A stretch of DNA of 64,000 nucleotides, taken from the NCBI GenBank assembly GCA_964539515.1, contig CAZIJO010000005.1, positions 1-64,000 of the forward strand, given 5' to 3'. This DNA comes from JADLHS01 sp964539515. GTDB lineage: Bacteria; Verrucomicrobiota; Verrucomicrobiia; Limisphaerales; JADLHS01. Made by a program: the position numbers and the translations under genes. Shown here piece by piece: positions 46,034 through 55,508 of this stretch; within the stretch, counting starts at the first letter, position 1; every line of letters starts with the position of its first letter. The notes under the pieces were generated by a model that worked only from the letters and a program-made list of their open reading frames with translations, was not told the origin of the DNA and ran no database searches.

Positions 46034-46951
46034 TTATTTGGGAGCGGTTCGCAAGTATCGATCAAACCAGTTGGCGAACTGACGGATGTCCCAGAGCATG
46101 CTCAGCCAGCCATGGTGGCCGCCGGGATGGACCACAACTTCCACCGTGCGACCCAATTTGCGCGCTTCGGCCTGAAAGCGCTGCGATTGATCGAGCGGGA
46201 CGAGCGTATCGGCGTCGCCGTGGTAGATCAAGATGGGGGGCAAGTTGGAGTTGACATAAAAGATCGGCGACAACTCGTGGCCAATGACTCGCCAAACCGC
46301 TGGATTCGTGGCATTTGGGCCAAAGCCCTTCACAAAACTCTTGGGGGGGCCGCCGTCATGCAGATTTTCAGTGGAGTTGCCGAGATTGATCAGGTCCGTG
46401 ACCGGATAAAAGATGGCGACTGCCTGGACCGCGCTGCTCTCGTTGTCCACTGGATCGGTGGAGCCGGTGGGACCGGGACCGCCGCGGGTGGCGAGCATGA
46501 GGCTGAGATGTCCGCCCGCGCTTCCGCCGGTAACACCCAGCCGCCCGGCGTCGATTCCAAACTCGTGGGCGTTATGCCGGATGTAACGCAGGGCTCGGTT
46601 TACATCCTCGGTGATTTCCATGATCGTGGCTTCCGGCTGGGAGATGTGGTACACGGCGAGGACAGTGTACCCGCGGCGCAAGAGCGGCGCCACCATCCAC
46701 GGACGAAATGAATTCGTGCCTGACTTCCAACCGCCACTGACCATGAGTGCGACCCCGAGGCCGTTGGGTCTGGCGGGACGAACCACGTCCAACGTCAGAT
46801 CCCGGCCGTGGCGCCGACCATAAACCAGTCCGCTGGTCCGCTCGTAATCCGGATGGAAGTAGATCCAGACCGAGCCAACGCAAAGGATGACGATGAGCAG
46901 AGCGGCCGCCACTAGCTTGAGAAGCAAACGAACGAGACGTGGCAATTTCAT
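46034..46951 (-). CDS. Membrane-anchored alpha/beta hydrolase, acetyl-esterase-like
   Basis: 305 residues from ATG 46951; N-terminal membrane anchor (LVAAALLIVILCVGSVWIYF). VSGGWKSGTN, VTGGSAGGHLSLMLA (nucleophile Ser), IYHGDADTLVPLDQS (Asp) and HPGGHHGWL (His) give a complete triad. Homologous to the neighbouring 45077-46006 protein, differing in having an uncleaved anchor. A longer start at 46984 adds 11 basic residues and is less likely. Confidence 0.82.
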   Translation of the reverse strand: MKLPRLVRLLLKLVAAALLIVILCVGSVWIYFHPDYERTSGLVYGRRHGRDLTLDVVRPARPNGLGVALMVSGGWKSGTNSFRPWMVAPLLRRGYTVLAVYHISQPEATIMEITEDVNRALRYIRHNAHEFGIDAGRLGVTGGSAGGHLSLMLATRGGPGPTGSTDPVDNESSAVQAVAIFYPVTDLINLGNSTENLHDGGPPKSFVKGFGPNATNPAVWRVIGHELSPIFYVNSNLPPILIYHGDADTLVPLDQSQRFQAEARKLGRTVEVVVHPGGHHGWLSMLWDIRQFANWFDRYLRTAPK

Positions 46952-47004
46952 AGGACAAACTCTCCGAACTCGCACCGCCGACACACGGAGTAATGACGCA
47001 TGAT

Positions 47005-48921
47005 TCAGCGTGCCGCCGCTTGGGGGGCTTTTTCCGGCTGGAGCAGTTCGCCGAGATTGTAGTGGGTGTAGCGGGTATGGGCCGCGGGATTCTCCGAGTC
47101 GGCGTTGGCGACCCAGAAATCAAGGGACTCCGGTTCGAACAATACGGAATGGATGTTGGAGGTCATGCAGACCGGCCGCTTCATGAGATCGCGCGCCGCT
47201 TGGGCATCGAATTTTCCGTAACCCTCCTTCACCCGCTGCGCGAGTGCCTCATAACGGTCACCGGCGGACAGCAGAACGGTGTCCGGAGTGCCGTGCGGCA
47301 GCAGGGGATGACTGTCGCCCGGCCAGATGGTCTCGAATTTGTCCGGCGTGGCGGCGATGCCGACGGCGCGTTTCGATTTCGCATCGGAAATGACGTAATA
47401 GTACTCACAAGTGCGCGGCCCTTTGCGCATGATGGCGACGGCCTCCTCGAGGGTGTTGGCTTTCTCCATGACTTCGCGCACCAGTTGCGCCATTGGTTTG
47501 CCATCCCAATGGCCTTCCCCACGTCCGCCCATTTCGCCAATCGCCACGTGTTTCTCATTCATGGCCGTCACGGAGCCGACAAAGCCGGCGTAGCCAACAT
47601 TCACCCACGCGTTGCCCTGGTCGGGTTGAAAGACAATGACCGTGGCGTTTTGTTCCAGGCCCATTCCGCGCAGATAGTCAAGAATGCGTCCGTGGTACAG
47701 CTTGCCGTCCACCGTCGCCTTGCCAAACACTGCGAAGCCGCTGCAATGAAACAGTTCGGGAAAGAAATTCGCCAGCCGCACCTCTTCGCTTGGGAGACCA
47801 GCGGCGCTGGCGAGTGCATCCATCTCGCGAAAATAGCGCGCGTCCGTAAAGGGCGTAACCCGCTTCTGGGCGGACTCGATTTCCCCGAAGAACCAGGTGC
47901 CTTTTTCAAAGGAACTGCCCACCCCAACGCCGAAAAGCATTTGGTCCACGAGGTGGCGGACTTCCCGTCTCATCAGCGTGCCGTGCTGCCGGCCCATCTC
48001 TTCCGGCGTGCCTTTGAGGAACAAGACGCGGGTGTCATCCACGATTTCCAGACGGCCCTCGCCTTCGCGAGCCACCACGCGGCGTTCGCCGGTGGCGGGG
48101 CCAAGGGTTGGGATTTTATCGCCCAGCAGCATGCCCATCGCCACCGAGAGGAAGCGCGTCAGATGCGATCGCGCCACCTTTTCAATCTTGTCCTCCGGGC
48201 CGGGCGACAGATTCCATCGCGCAGCCGGCCAGGCCGCTTCGAACTGGGGCTTGACGATTTCAACCCGGACATCCGTCTTCCCCTCCCTGTAGCTGGCGCG
48301 CAGGGGCAACAAGTCGCTCTCCCGCAGCGCCAGCTGGACTGTGGCCTTGGGCACGTTGAACGCATCAATAGCTTCGGTTGTGGGCGTCGCCTTGATGACA
48401 CGGCACGGCACACCGCTGACGATCTCATTGGGCTCGACTTCGACCCGAAGCAACACGGGCAGAATGGCGAGTTGTTCGGTCCCGACGGGGAATTTGATCG
48501 GGCCCAAGCTGGGCCCTTCTGTTCGTTCCGGGGTGGTGGCGAATTGCGGCACCTCGGGTGAACCAACAAGACCGAACTTCTTGGCGGGAATATGAACCCA
48601 GAGCTCCTGTTTATTCCGGCCGACTACAATATCCTGGCCTTCCCACTTGGTGGTGACGCGCAAAAGATCCGGCGCTTGAAAGTCCAGGGCGACTTCGCGG
48701 CCGAGAAGCGCTTCGGGCAGGCCATCCGCTTTGAGGATTCTGACATTGGCCGTGAACCTGGGTGGTGAGCCATTGTTCGCTACACTGAAAATTTGGGCCA
48801 CCCGCATCATGGCGCCCGTAAGCAGTTTTGCCGGCGAATTGGTATCCGGTTGTTGCGCTAGCGACGGGTGGGGGAAAACCAGGGTGAGCGCCAAGCCAAG
48901 CGCAAAAAAAAGATTTTTCAT
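47005..48921 (-). CDS. Secreted fusion: LolA-like domain plus C45-type Ntn hydrolase
   Basis: 638 residues from ATG 48921; signal peptide (LFFALGLALTLVFPHPSLA). Residues about 25-245 are a LolA/DUF2092-like beta domain (VALDFQAPDLLRVTTKWEGQDIV, QELWVHIPAKKFGLVG). From about 300 on it matches peptidase family C45 / acyl-CoA:6-aminopenicillanate acyltransferase: KGTPEEMGRQHGTLMRREV, then HCSGFAVFGKATVDGKLYHGRILD with the likely nucleophile Cys394, and ERTRTCEYYYVIS-like later strands. C45 members cleave or transfer amides after autoprocessing at this cysteine. The activation site is preceded by His rather than the common Gly, so autoprocessing is uncertain. Confidence 0.78.
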   Translation of the reverse strand: MKNLFFALGLALTLVFPHPSLAQQPDTNSPAKLLTGAMMRVAQIFSVANNGSPPRFTANVRILKADGLPEALLGREVALDFQAPDLLRVTTKWEGQDIVVGRNKQELWVHIPAKKFGLVGSPEVPQFATTPERTEGPSLGPIKFPVGTEQLAILPVLLRVEVEPNEIVSGVPCRVIKATPTTEAIDAFNVPKATVQLALRESDLLPLRASYREGKTDVRVEIVKPQFEAAWPAARWNLSPGPEDKIEKVARSHLTRFLSVAMGMLLGDKIPTLGPATGERRVVAREGEGRLEIVDDTRVLFLKGTPEEMGRQHGTLMRREVRHLVDQMLFGVGVGSSFEKGTWFFGEIESAQKRVTPFTDARYFREMDALASAAGLPSEEVRLANFFPELFHCSGFAVFGKATVDGKLYHGRILDYLRGMGLEQNATVIVFQPDQGNAWVNVGYAGFVGSVTAMNEKHVAIGEMGGRGEGHWDGKPMAQLVREVMEKANTLEEAVAIMRKGPRTCEYYYVISDAKSKRAVGIAATPDKFETIWPGDSHPLLPHGTPDTVLLSAGDRYEALAQRVKEGYGKFDAQAARDLMKRPVCMTSNIHSVLFEPESLDFWVANADSENPAAHTRYTHYNLGELLQPEKAPQAAAR

Positions 48922-49269
48922 ATCATTACCGGGGTAGAAAATGGCGCAGGGTGGTGGGCTTGTCACTACCAGACCAACAACAGAAGTGATTTTTCGCGGA
49001 GCGGCGTGGTGAGGCGGCCGCCGACTTGATTCCGCGTGCTGCTTGTGACAGCGGTTGTTACCGCAGGTCTTGTCCCACGACTTCTGGGGTACGTTGTAGA
49101 AGCCCCCCTCAGCAAACGCAATCAAATCAAAAGCGAATTGGCCGGCTTTCGCCGGCCAATCCATGTCAATAATTCGTCCCTTTTGATGATCTTTTCAGCA
49201 ACTCCGGCCACTTCGTTCAGTTGCGTTTCACCCGGTTCGTCTTCTGTGACGAGCCAAGGTCGCCTCGCG

Positions 49270-50523
49270 CTACGGCACGGAAGCAACCCGCAGGTACGCC
49301 ACCGGCGGCCCGGCGGAAATGTCCAAGGTTTTTTGAATGGTCCCATTGACTCCCGGAATATCCTGTTTCAGCGTATCCCAGTCGCGTAACGAGGCGTTGA
49401 GGTTGGCACTGGCCAGAATCTTGTAGTTTTTGTTCGCTGAGGCGTTCCACGAGAGCTGGAGGCTTGTCGGACTCAATTGCGAGACATTGATCTTAACCGG
49501 TACATACGGCGTCAGGGTCTCCCCCAAAGCCCACTTCACGGTGCGGATGAATATCACCCGGCCAATATCGGTCAGCGAGTTGAAACAACGGCGCGAACCA
49601 CCGGAGCCTTGTTCATTGATGAACCAGTGCACCAGCCGTTGGTGGGCCTTGTTGTCGCCAAACGCTATGGACCAAGGATGGTCGGGATCAGTTCCGGTAT
49701 AGTCCGCCAGTTGGGCCCCTACATCGGCCGTGGCAAAACAAGCCCGTTCAGGGTAACCACCCAGAACTCCAATAACTTGGGTGCCGGGCGCGGCCTGGCT
49801 GGCGTTAATGGTAACCCAAGCATACTCATAGTTCCGCTTACCACCGGGAGGGGTGTTTTCACCCAGAGGACCGGCGGCACCGGGAACCCCGCCCTCACCC
49901 GGATAGGGATCTCGGAAAATCTTGACCATGCCCTGCGCATCCAAAGGGATTCCCTGCATGATTGGATGGTTGGGGAGCAGTACCTTCATGTATTGGTTCG
50001 TTCCCCCCTGGCTTGCCTCGTCATTCTTGACGTCATCACTCCCGGTCCCGGAATACAAATAGATGTCATTGTGAGAGGCGCGGATGACGTCACTGATGCA
50101 TGAATGTTCCCCCATCATGATCGGAATGCCGTTCGTGTTTGGTGCTCCAATGTCGCCCGAACCGCTGCTGCCTGAATTAATTACCAATGTGGCGGTGAAG
50201 TCCGCATTGGCCGGAAAGAGGTAAACGTTCGGATCGCCGGGCGTACCGGTGAATGGGTTGAGCTGGGTGGGGTTGAACTCGGCATCGAGCAACAGACGGC
50301 TGGCGTAGCCATAATGAGCCAGCACAGCACCCATTTCCACATCGCCCGGCGAGGCTTGCCCGGGTCCAGCTATGTTGGCCGAATCCGCTGTTCCCCAAGT
50401 GAGGTCTTGATTCTTGCGTGTTGTTATCACGACCACGTTAGTCGTGGCGGCAGTGATTGCCAGTTCTGAACTGATGGTTACCGCAATTGTCAGGGCACTG
50501 AGCCATGCGAATTTGTCTTTCAT
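49270..50523 (-). CDS. Secreted protein of unknown function
   Basis: 417 residues with a signal peptide (LSALTIAVTISSELAITAA). It has no recognised catalytic motif. NVVVITTRKNQDLTWG and VEMGAVLAHYGYASRLLLD suggest a flavodoxin- or ThuA-like alpha/beta start; GHSCIS-like (MMGEHSCISDVIRAS) and NHPIMQGIPLDAQG recall glutamine-amidotransferase-like folds. The last 90 residues (LQLSWNASANKNYKILASANL) are the beta domain shared with other secreted proteins of this genome. Leader is A/C-rich (AACCAAACCAACGT directly before ATG). Stands alone. Confidence 0.6.
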   Translation of the reverse strand: MKDKFAWLSALTIAVTISSELAITAATTNVVVITTRKNQDLTWGTADSANIAGPGQASPGDVEMGAVLAHYGYASRLLLDAEFNPTQLNPFTGTPGDPNVYLFPANADFTATLVINSGSSGSGDIGAPNTNGIPIMMGEHSCISDVIRASHNDIYLYSGTGSDDVKNDEASQGGTNQYMKVLLPNHPIMQGIPLDAQGMVKIFRDPYPGEGGVPGAAGPLGENTPPGGKRNYEYAWVTINASQAAPGTQVIGVLGGYPERACFATADVGAQLADYTGTDPDHPWSIAFGDNKAHQRLVHWFINEQGSGGSRRCFNSLTDIGRVIFIRTVKWALGETLTPYVPVKINVSQLSPTSLQLSWNASANKNYKILASANLNASLRDWDTLKQDIPGVNGTIQKTLDISAGPPVAYLRVASVP

Positions 50524-50885
50524 ACGTTGGTTTGGTTACGTTTGGCGGCCGATGAGACCGTGGGCCGTCTGGGATTGTTGATGAATAAATGGTAACAATC
50601 ACCGCCCAAGATGCAAGATGTTTTTTGTGACTTGGCTTTTGTGATTCGTCGGATCATAGCGAAATCATTTCGCGGTCGTCGTGCGCTCCAATCTGCCGGA
50701 GAATACAAGAGGTCGGTGACGCAGGGGCGGCTTCAGGCCGATGGTAATTTCTGTTTGGCAATGGGTGGCTGTCCGGACGAAACCACCGACTCGGCTGACC
50801 ACTGCCTGCAGTTGATCGTTTAATCGATTGAGATTGCCCCGTGCGGTTCATTCTTTGAAACTTGCCCGTGCAACACTACAATCTC
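50524..50885. other. Divergent intergenic region, nothing firm
   Basis: About 360 bp between the secreted protein (minus) and the SDR gene (plus). No gene or promoter could be supported. Confidence 0.45.
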
Positions 50886-51665
50886 ATGACGGCACCCACG
50901 ATTTCTGGCCTCAGTCTGGCAGGTAAAGTCGCTCTCGTTACTGGCGGCGGACGCGGCATCGGGAAGGCCATCACGCATCGGTTGGTCGCCGCCGGGGCCA
51001 ACGTGGTTATCGCCAGCCGCAAACTCGAAAACCTCGAAGCGACGGCCCGCGAGTATGCTGGCCTGCCGGGTAAGATCCTTCCGATCGCCTGCCACGTGGG
51101 CCGCAAGGATCAACTCGAACATTTGGTGCGGGAAACGGAAATGCGTCTCGGTCCGGTGGATATCCTGGTCAACAACAGCGCCACGAACATCGGCCAGGGA
51201 CCGGCGCTCGCCACGGATGACGACATGCTCGACAAGATGATCGAAATCAATATCAAGTCGGCCTTTCGCCTGGTCCGGCTGATTGTGCCGTCCATGATCG
51301 AACGAAAGCGCGGCGGGTCGATCATCAACATCGCCTCCGTTGCCGGACTGCGACCGCAACCGGGCGGGCTGCTGTACAGTTTTACCAAGGCCGGCCTGCT
51401 GATGTTAACCCGCTCTTGGGCGCAGGAATTCGGGGCGTATAACATCCGCGTCAACGCCATCGCACCCGGGTTGATTCAGACCGACTTCAGCGAATTCCTC
51501 TGGAAAAGTGACACGCGTCGCAGCCAGTTCGAGCAATCGACTCCCTTGGGCCGCATTGGCCAGCCGGAGGAGGTGGCGGGCATTGCCCTCTATCTGGCAT
51601 CCGACGAAGCCGCGTTTGTGACGGGGCAGGTGATGACTGTGGACGGCGGTTTTACAGCGGTGTGA
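50886..51665 (+). CDS. Short-chain dehydrogenase/reductase
   Basis: 259 residues from ATG 50886. Classical SDR: VTGGGRGIGKA coenzyme motif, NNSATN, INIASVAG with the catalytic Ser, and YSFTK with Tyr164 and Lys168; C-terminal DEAAFVTGQVMTVDGGF is typical of FabG/gluconate-5-dehydrogenase-like enzymes. Cytosolic NAD(P)-dependent oxidoreductase for a sugar acid, acyl or secondary alcohol substrate. The PQQ-propeller gene starts 15 bp downstream; they probably share a transcript. Confidence 0.88.
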   Translation: MTAPTISGLSLAGKVALVTGGGRGIGKAITHRLVAAGANVVIASRKLENLEATAREYAGLPGKILPIACHVGRKDQLEHLVRETEMRLGPVDILVNNSATNIGQGPALATDDDMLDKMIEINIKSAFRLVRLIVPSMIERKRGGSIINIASVAGLRPQPGGLLYSFTKAGLLMLTRSWAQEFGAYNIRVNAIAPGLIQTDFSEFLWKSDTRRSQFEQSTPLGRIGQPEEVAGIALYLASDEAAFVTGQVMTVDGGFTAV

Positions 51666-51680
51666 GGGGCGGAAATTTCG

Positions 51681-53273
51681 ATGTCCACAAACAATCAAAC
51701 TGAAAACGTTCCCGGCGCACCGACGGAGCTTCCGACGCGACCACCGGTCCGCTGGTGGCCCGGGCTCGTCATCCTGGCGTTGGCGGTCGCGGTGACGATT
51801 GGGATTCGGCTCTGGCCAAAGACATCGTTCCAGCAGAAGAACATTGCCACCGCCCAGGTGTTGTTTTTCGCACTCTTTCTGGAGTTGCTTTGGGTGCTGT
51901 TTTTTTCGCGACTGCGATGGTCCATCCGACTCGGAGTATTCGGTGGGGTGGTGAGTTTGATCGGTCTGGTGGCCGGCCTTTTTCGGATCCAGGGCGTCAC
52001 TGGCGATCTGTTGCCGATTTTGGAATGGCGCTGGAAACAGCCAGCCGGGATGGCAATCCCCGTGGGTCAACCCCCGTCGCCCGCAAGTCGCGCAGAGCTT
52101 CTCGCTCAAACAACCAACGACTTCCCGCAGTTCCTCGGTCCGCAACGAAACGCGCACGTTACCGGTCCGACACTGGCCCGCGACTGGCGCGCCCAGCCGC
52201 CGGAAAAGCTCTGGTCGCGACCCGTCGGCGCCGCCTGGTCCGGCGTTGCCATTCTCGGAAATTACGCCGTCACTCAAGAGCAGCGCGGCGAGGATGAAAT
52301 GGTGGTCGCTTACGAACTGGCGACGGGCAAGGTCCTGTGGTCGCACGCGGACAAGGCACACTACAACACCATCATCGCCGGTGAAGGTCCCCGCGCCACG
52401 CCGACCATTGTTGACAATCGCGTTTACACCCTGGGGGCAACCGGCATTTTGAACTGCCTGGACCTGGCCACCGGCGCGCGCATCTGGTTTAAGGATATCA
52501 TCAAAGACAACCAGGCGACGGTGAACGGTTGGGGCATGAGCGGCTCGCCATTGGTCATCAGCCAAAAAGTCGTCGTGAATGCCGGGGGAGCGAACGGTCG
52601 CTCGTTGGTGGCTTATGACGCGGCAACGGGTGATTTCGTCTGGGGCGGCGGGAGTTCCGGGGCCGATTACAGTTCGCCGCTGCCTGCAACTCTGGCCGGC
52701 GCTCGGCAGATCTTAATCTTCGCCCACCAGGTTTGCGCCCATGATGAGCAATCGGGAAAGGTGCTTTGGGAATACCCATGGCCGGGCGGTCACCCGCATA
52801 TTGCCGTCCCGGTCGTCCTGCCGGGCGATCGCGTGCTGGTCACCAGCGGCTACGGGACGGGGAGCGAGTTGCTGCAGATAAAAAGGGAGGCGGACGGCAA
52901 TTGGTCCGCCACCCGGCTTTGGAAATCCATTCGCCTCAAGGCCAAGTTTACCAACGTGGTGTATCGGGATGGTTTCATTTACGGGCTTGATGACGGCATC
53001 CTGGTCTGCCTCGATGCCGCCGACGGGTCGCTCAAATGGAAGGAGGGACGCTACGGTCACGGGCAGGTGATTCTCACGGGCTCACTGTTGTTGGTGACCG
53101 ATGAAGGTGGGGACATCGTGCTGGTTGAGCCGGTGCCGGAGGCACATCGCGAACTGACCCGCTTCACCGCCTTGCATGGCAAGACGTGGAACCCACCCGC
53201 ACTGGCCGGCGAATACCTCGTGGTTCGGAATGACAAGGAGGCGGCGTGCTTTCGCCTCCCGATTACGAAGTAA
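51681..53273 (+). CDS. Membrane-anchored PQQ-type beta-propeller protein
   Basis: 530 residues. Three or four N-terminal membrane helices (WWPGLVILALAVAVTIGIRLW, AQVLFFALFLELLWVLFF, LGVFGGVVSLIGLVAGLF) precede a periplasmic propeller with PQQ/BamB-like blades ending in W-x-W-type positions: ELATGKVLWSHADKAHYNT, DLATGARIWFKDI, DAATGDFVWGGGSSG, GKVLWEYPWPGGHP, DGSLKWKEGRYG. The Asp/Glu set that coordinates calcium and PQQ in true dehydrogenases is not recognisable, so it is called PQQ-like rather than a dehydrogenase. Co-directional with the SDR gene. Confidence 0.78.
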   Translation: MSTNNQTENVPGAPTELPTRPPVRWWPGLVILALAVAVTIGIRLWPKTSFQQKNIATAQVLFFALFLELLWVLFFSRLRWSIRLGVFGGVVSLIGLVAGLFRIQGVTGDLLPILEWRWKQPAGMAIPVGQPPSPASRAELLAQTTNDFPQFLGPQRNAHVTGPTLARDWRAQPPEKLWSRPVGAAWSGVAILGNYAVTQEQRGEDEMVVAYELATGKVLWSHADKAHYNTIIAGEGPRATPTIVDNRVYTLGATGILNCLDLATGARIWFKDIIKDNQATVNGWGMSGSPLVISQKVVVNAGGANGRSLVAYDAATGDFVWGGGSSGADYSSPLPATLAGARQILIFAHQVCAHDEQSGKVLWEYPWPGGHPHIAVPVVLPGDRVLVTSGYGTGSELLQIKREADGNWSATRLWKSIRLKAKFTNVVYRDGFIYGLDDGILVCLDAADGSLKWKEGRYGHGQVILTGSLLLVTDEGGDIVLVEPVPEAHRELTRFTALHGKTWNPPALAGEYLVVRNDKEAACFRLPITK

Positions 53274-53600
53274 GCAGTCGCGAGCGGAAAACTGCTGGGC
53301 AAGGATCCGAAGTCGGAAAGCATGCAAAACTGCAAACACGATAACTGACGGGCCGGCCATGGGAAGCGATAGCATGCTTTCGCTTCGAATATCGGCCACC
53401 GAATCGCGAGGCATGTGCCGGGACGACGAATGACGCCCTGATCTGGCACGGACGGATGCCGACCCGTGCCTTCAATCTGGCTGGGGCGATCGATTAGCCA
53501 GTCAGCCCCCTTCCGTGTTGAAGGCGATGGCTGCGTCATCCGGGTTGGTTGCCAGCACGCGAAGTATGGGCGACCACACCGGAGCCGACCTGACAAACCC
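53274..53600. other. Intergenic region, nothing firm
   Basis: Convergent spacer between the propeller gene (plus) and the lipoprotein gene (minus). A GGCACGG...CCGTGCC hairpin (about 53447-53471) is present without a clear T-run. Confidence 0.45.
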
Positions 53601-54014
53601 CTATTGAGATCGCGTTCTTTCGATGGCTTTCAGTTCTGCTATTGCCTTTTGGTCGCCATTGGCAGCCCGCGTGGCCAAATCTGTCGTCATGGCTTGCATC
53701 GCTCGTTGCACGGCCATCAATTGCTCGGCGCTGACCCCGGATTTGGTTCGGGCTGCTTGAAGTGCCACGACGCCGCTCGCATAATCATCCGCCCGGGCTG
53801 CGGTAAGAGCTGCCTTCACCAGATCCTGGGCTTCGGCCACGGGGGCAGGGGCGGGCGCAGGCACACCGGCTGCCGGAGCCGTCGCTGCCGGTGGCGCTTG
53901 AAAGGCCTGTTCCAATTCAGCCACGCTGGATTTCACGTCGGACTGCTTGCGGCACCCACCCGCCAGCAACACAAGGGTCGCAAGCAACGGAACAAATAAA
54001 GATTTCGGGTTCAT
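53601..54014 (-). CDS. Small lipoprotein of unknown function
   Basis: 137 residues from ATG 54014. Lipobox LLAGGC in the signal, then an Ala/Pro-rich linker (PPAATAPAAGVPAPAPAPV) and a helical C-terminal domain (VKAALTAARADDYASGVVALQ, LMAVQRAMQAMTTDLATRAANGD). Leader is A/C-rich (AAACCCAACCGACGATA). Lies 32 bp downstream of a pseudopilin gene in the same direction and is likely co-transcribed. Confidence 0.7.
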   Translation of the reverse strand: MNPKSLFVPLLATLVLLAGGCRKQSDVKSSVAELEQAFQAPPAATAPAAGVPAPAPAPVAEAQDLVKAALTAARADDYASGVVALQAARTKSGVSAEQLMAVQRAMQAMTTDLATRAANGDQKAIAELKAIERTRSQ

Positions 54015-54046
54015 TATCGTCGGTTGGGTTTGCGCTGGTGATCCGT

Positions 54047-54832
54047 TCAGCGACCGTCCACAGAGCCAGGGTAACACCACAGACTGTTCTTACGGGGATC
54101 CGCCAGCAATTGGAAGTAACGCTTCCACTTCACGTATTCGACGTGGCCGTCGAAATGTCCCATGGTGGCACCGCTGTTGTGCCGTTGCGTGAGGCCTTCG
54201 TTTGGCCGGCTGGAGCCATCGTTGAAGTTGCCGGAGTCGGTCTCGTCAGATTCCCAGAAGAGCATGTCGGTCCCCTTGAACGCCGAGTTGCGGTAGGTTT
54301 TCCCGATCGCCCCGGAACCCCAGTCGTAGGCACCGCCGCCGGCAATCACCGCTCCATTCATCAAATAACTGGTGAACTTCACATCCGCCACCTTCCAGGC
54401 TGCCAGGTTGGTTTTGTGAATGGGACACATGTACACCGACCAGGATTTCAGCGTCTGGAAGAAGAGTCCTTTGCTGGGGCCGTTGGTTTGGTTTGGGCCC
54501 GGCACACCCGGCAACGCCTCGCCGGGCTTGTAAAGCCAGCCCGCGGGGAGGTTTCGGTTCCCCAATCCGCTGGAGCCGCCGCAGTTCGGCGGGCTGATCC
54601 GGTCATTGTTGTCCCCCAGGTATAAATTGTGACTCAACCCCAGTTGTTTCATGTTGTTCATGCACTGCGTGCGGTGGGCTTGCTCCTTTGCCTTGCTCAA
54701 GGCCGGCAACAGCATGGCGGCCAGAATGGCGATGATGGCGATGACCACCAGCAACTCGATTAACGTGAAGGCTCCGCCGGGATCAACTGAAGTTGAATCC
54801 GAACTCCGAGGAGCACTCGTTCTTAGATTCAT
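54047..54832 (-). CDS. Pseudopilin with H-X9-DG motif
   Basis: 261 residues from ATG 54832 (54868 also in frame). Prepilin signal GGAFTLIELLVVIAIIAILAAMLLPALSKAKEQ, with Ala rather than the usual Gly at -1 of the cleavage site. Body: CMNNMKQLGLSHNLYLGDNNDR and VYMCPIH in place of YKCPSD; tail RHNSGATMGHFDGHVEY, a good H-X9-DG match. Third member of the family in this window; forms a small unit with the lipoprotein gene. Confidence 0.82.
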   Translation of the reverse strand: MNLRTSAPRSSDSTSVDPGGAFTLIELLVVIAIIAILAAMLLPALSKAKEQAHRTQCMNNMKQLGLSHNLYLGDNNDRISPPNCGGSSGLGNRNLPAGWLYKPGEALPGVPGPNQTNGPSKGLFFQTLKSWSVYMCPIHKTNLAAWKVADVKFTSYLMNGAVIAGGGAYDWGSGAIGKTYRNSAFKGTDMLFWESDETDSGNFNDGSSRPNEGLTQRHNSGATMGHFDGHVEYVKWKRYFQLLADPRKNSLWCYPGSVDGR

Positions 54833-55508
54833 GTAACTGACTATCGACGATTCAAGCCAGGAACGCAAGGTTCTGCGCTTGGCGCGACAGGCGTAATGGC
54901 GATTTGGGTAACGCTATCCAGTTAAAGCCAGTCCTTTGATTCCACAGCCAGACCAAATTCCGTCGAGCACACGAATGCCAACGAAGCCCGGCTCCCACAC
55001 CTGTTAATCGCCGAGGGCCAAGAAATAAGGAAAACGCCGACCGCCTGACCATCAGCGCGCCGACCGTAGCCACTTACATCCGGCGCATCTACGAGAAGCT
55101 GCAGGTTCACAGCCGCGCCGCCGCCATCGGGAAATTCAGTTCGCTGACCAAAGGCCACCGTGCCGGTCTGCCGAGGGGCGCCAAGGCGGCGGTCGCGAAT
55201 CCGTTGGATGATTGACTCTCCGGCAGCTGGCGTGTTCCCAAATTGGGCGTGCGGCAGGTAAAGCGGTGACCGACGACTTGCCGAGATCCTCGAGTTTGAC
55301 ACCAATCGGGTTCGACGGAGGGGGTTGCCGGACGACGATTCCGTCCCTGCCGGGTGGCGCCCTTCCACGAACTGCCGTGTCACGCTTCGGGCCTTGTTAC
55401 CGCCAAGGCCAAACACTCGGAGCGGTTCCTGGCCATGGTATAATTTTCGAAATAGCTGGCGCCGAGGCGACCATGCACGATCCCCTTAAATCTGCACCGG
55501 TTTAATTT
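54833..55508. other. Intergenic region with gene remnant
   Basis: About 675 bp between two minus-strand genes. It holds a decayed LuxR-type DNA-binding domain on the plus strand (54970-55215); no gene recognised in the remainder. Confidence 0.55.
54970..55215 (+). pseudogene. Frameshifted remnant of a LuxR/NarL-type response regulator (HTH only)
   Basis: In one frame EARLPHLLIAEGQ resembles the first HTH helix of NarL/FixJ regulators; after a frame change near 55018 comes NKENADRLTISAPTVATYIRRIYEKLQVHSRAAAIGKF, an unmistakable LuxR-type recognition region, ending in a TGA at 55213-55215. One base lost or two gained joins the halves. No receiver domain lies upstream. A genuine decayed gene fragment. 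Confidence 0.7.
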
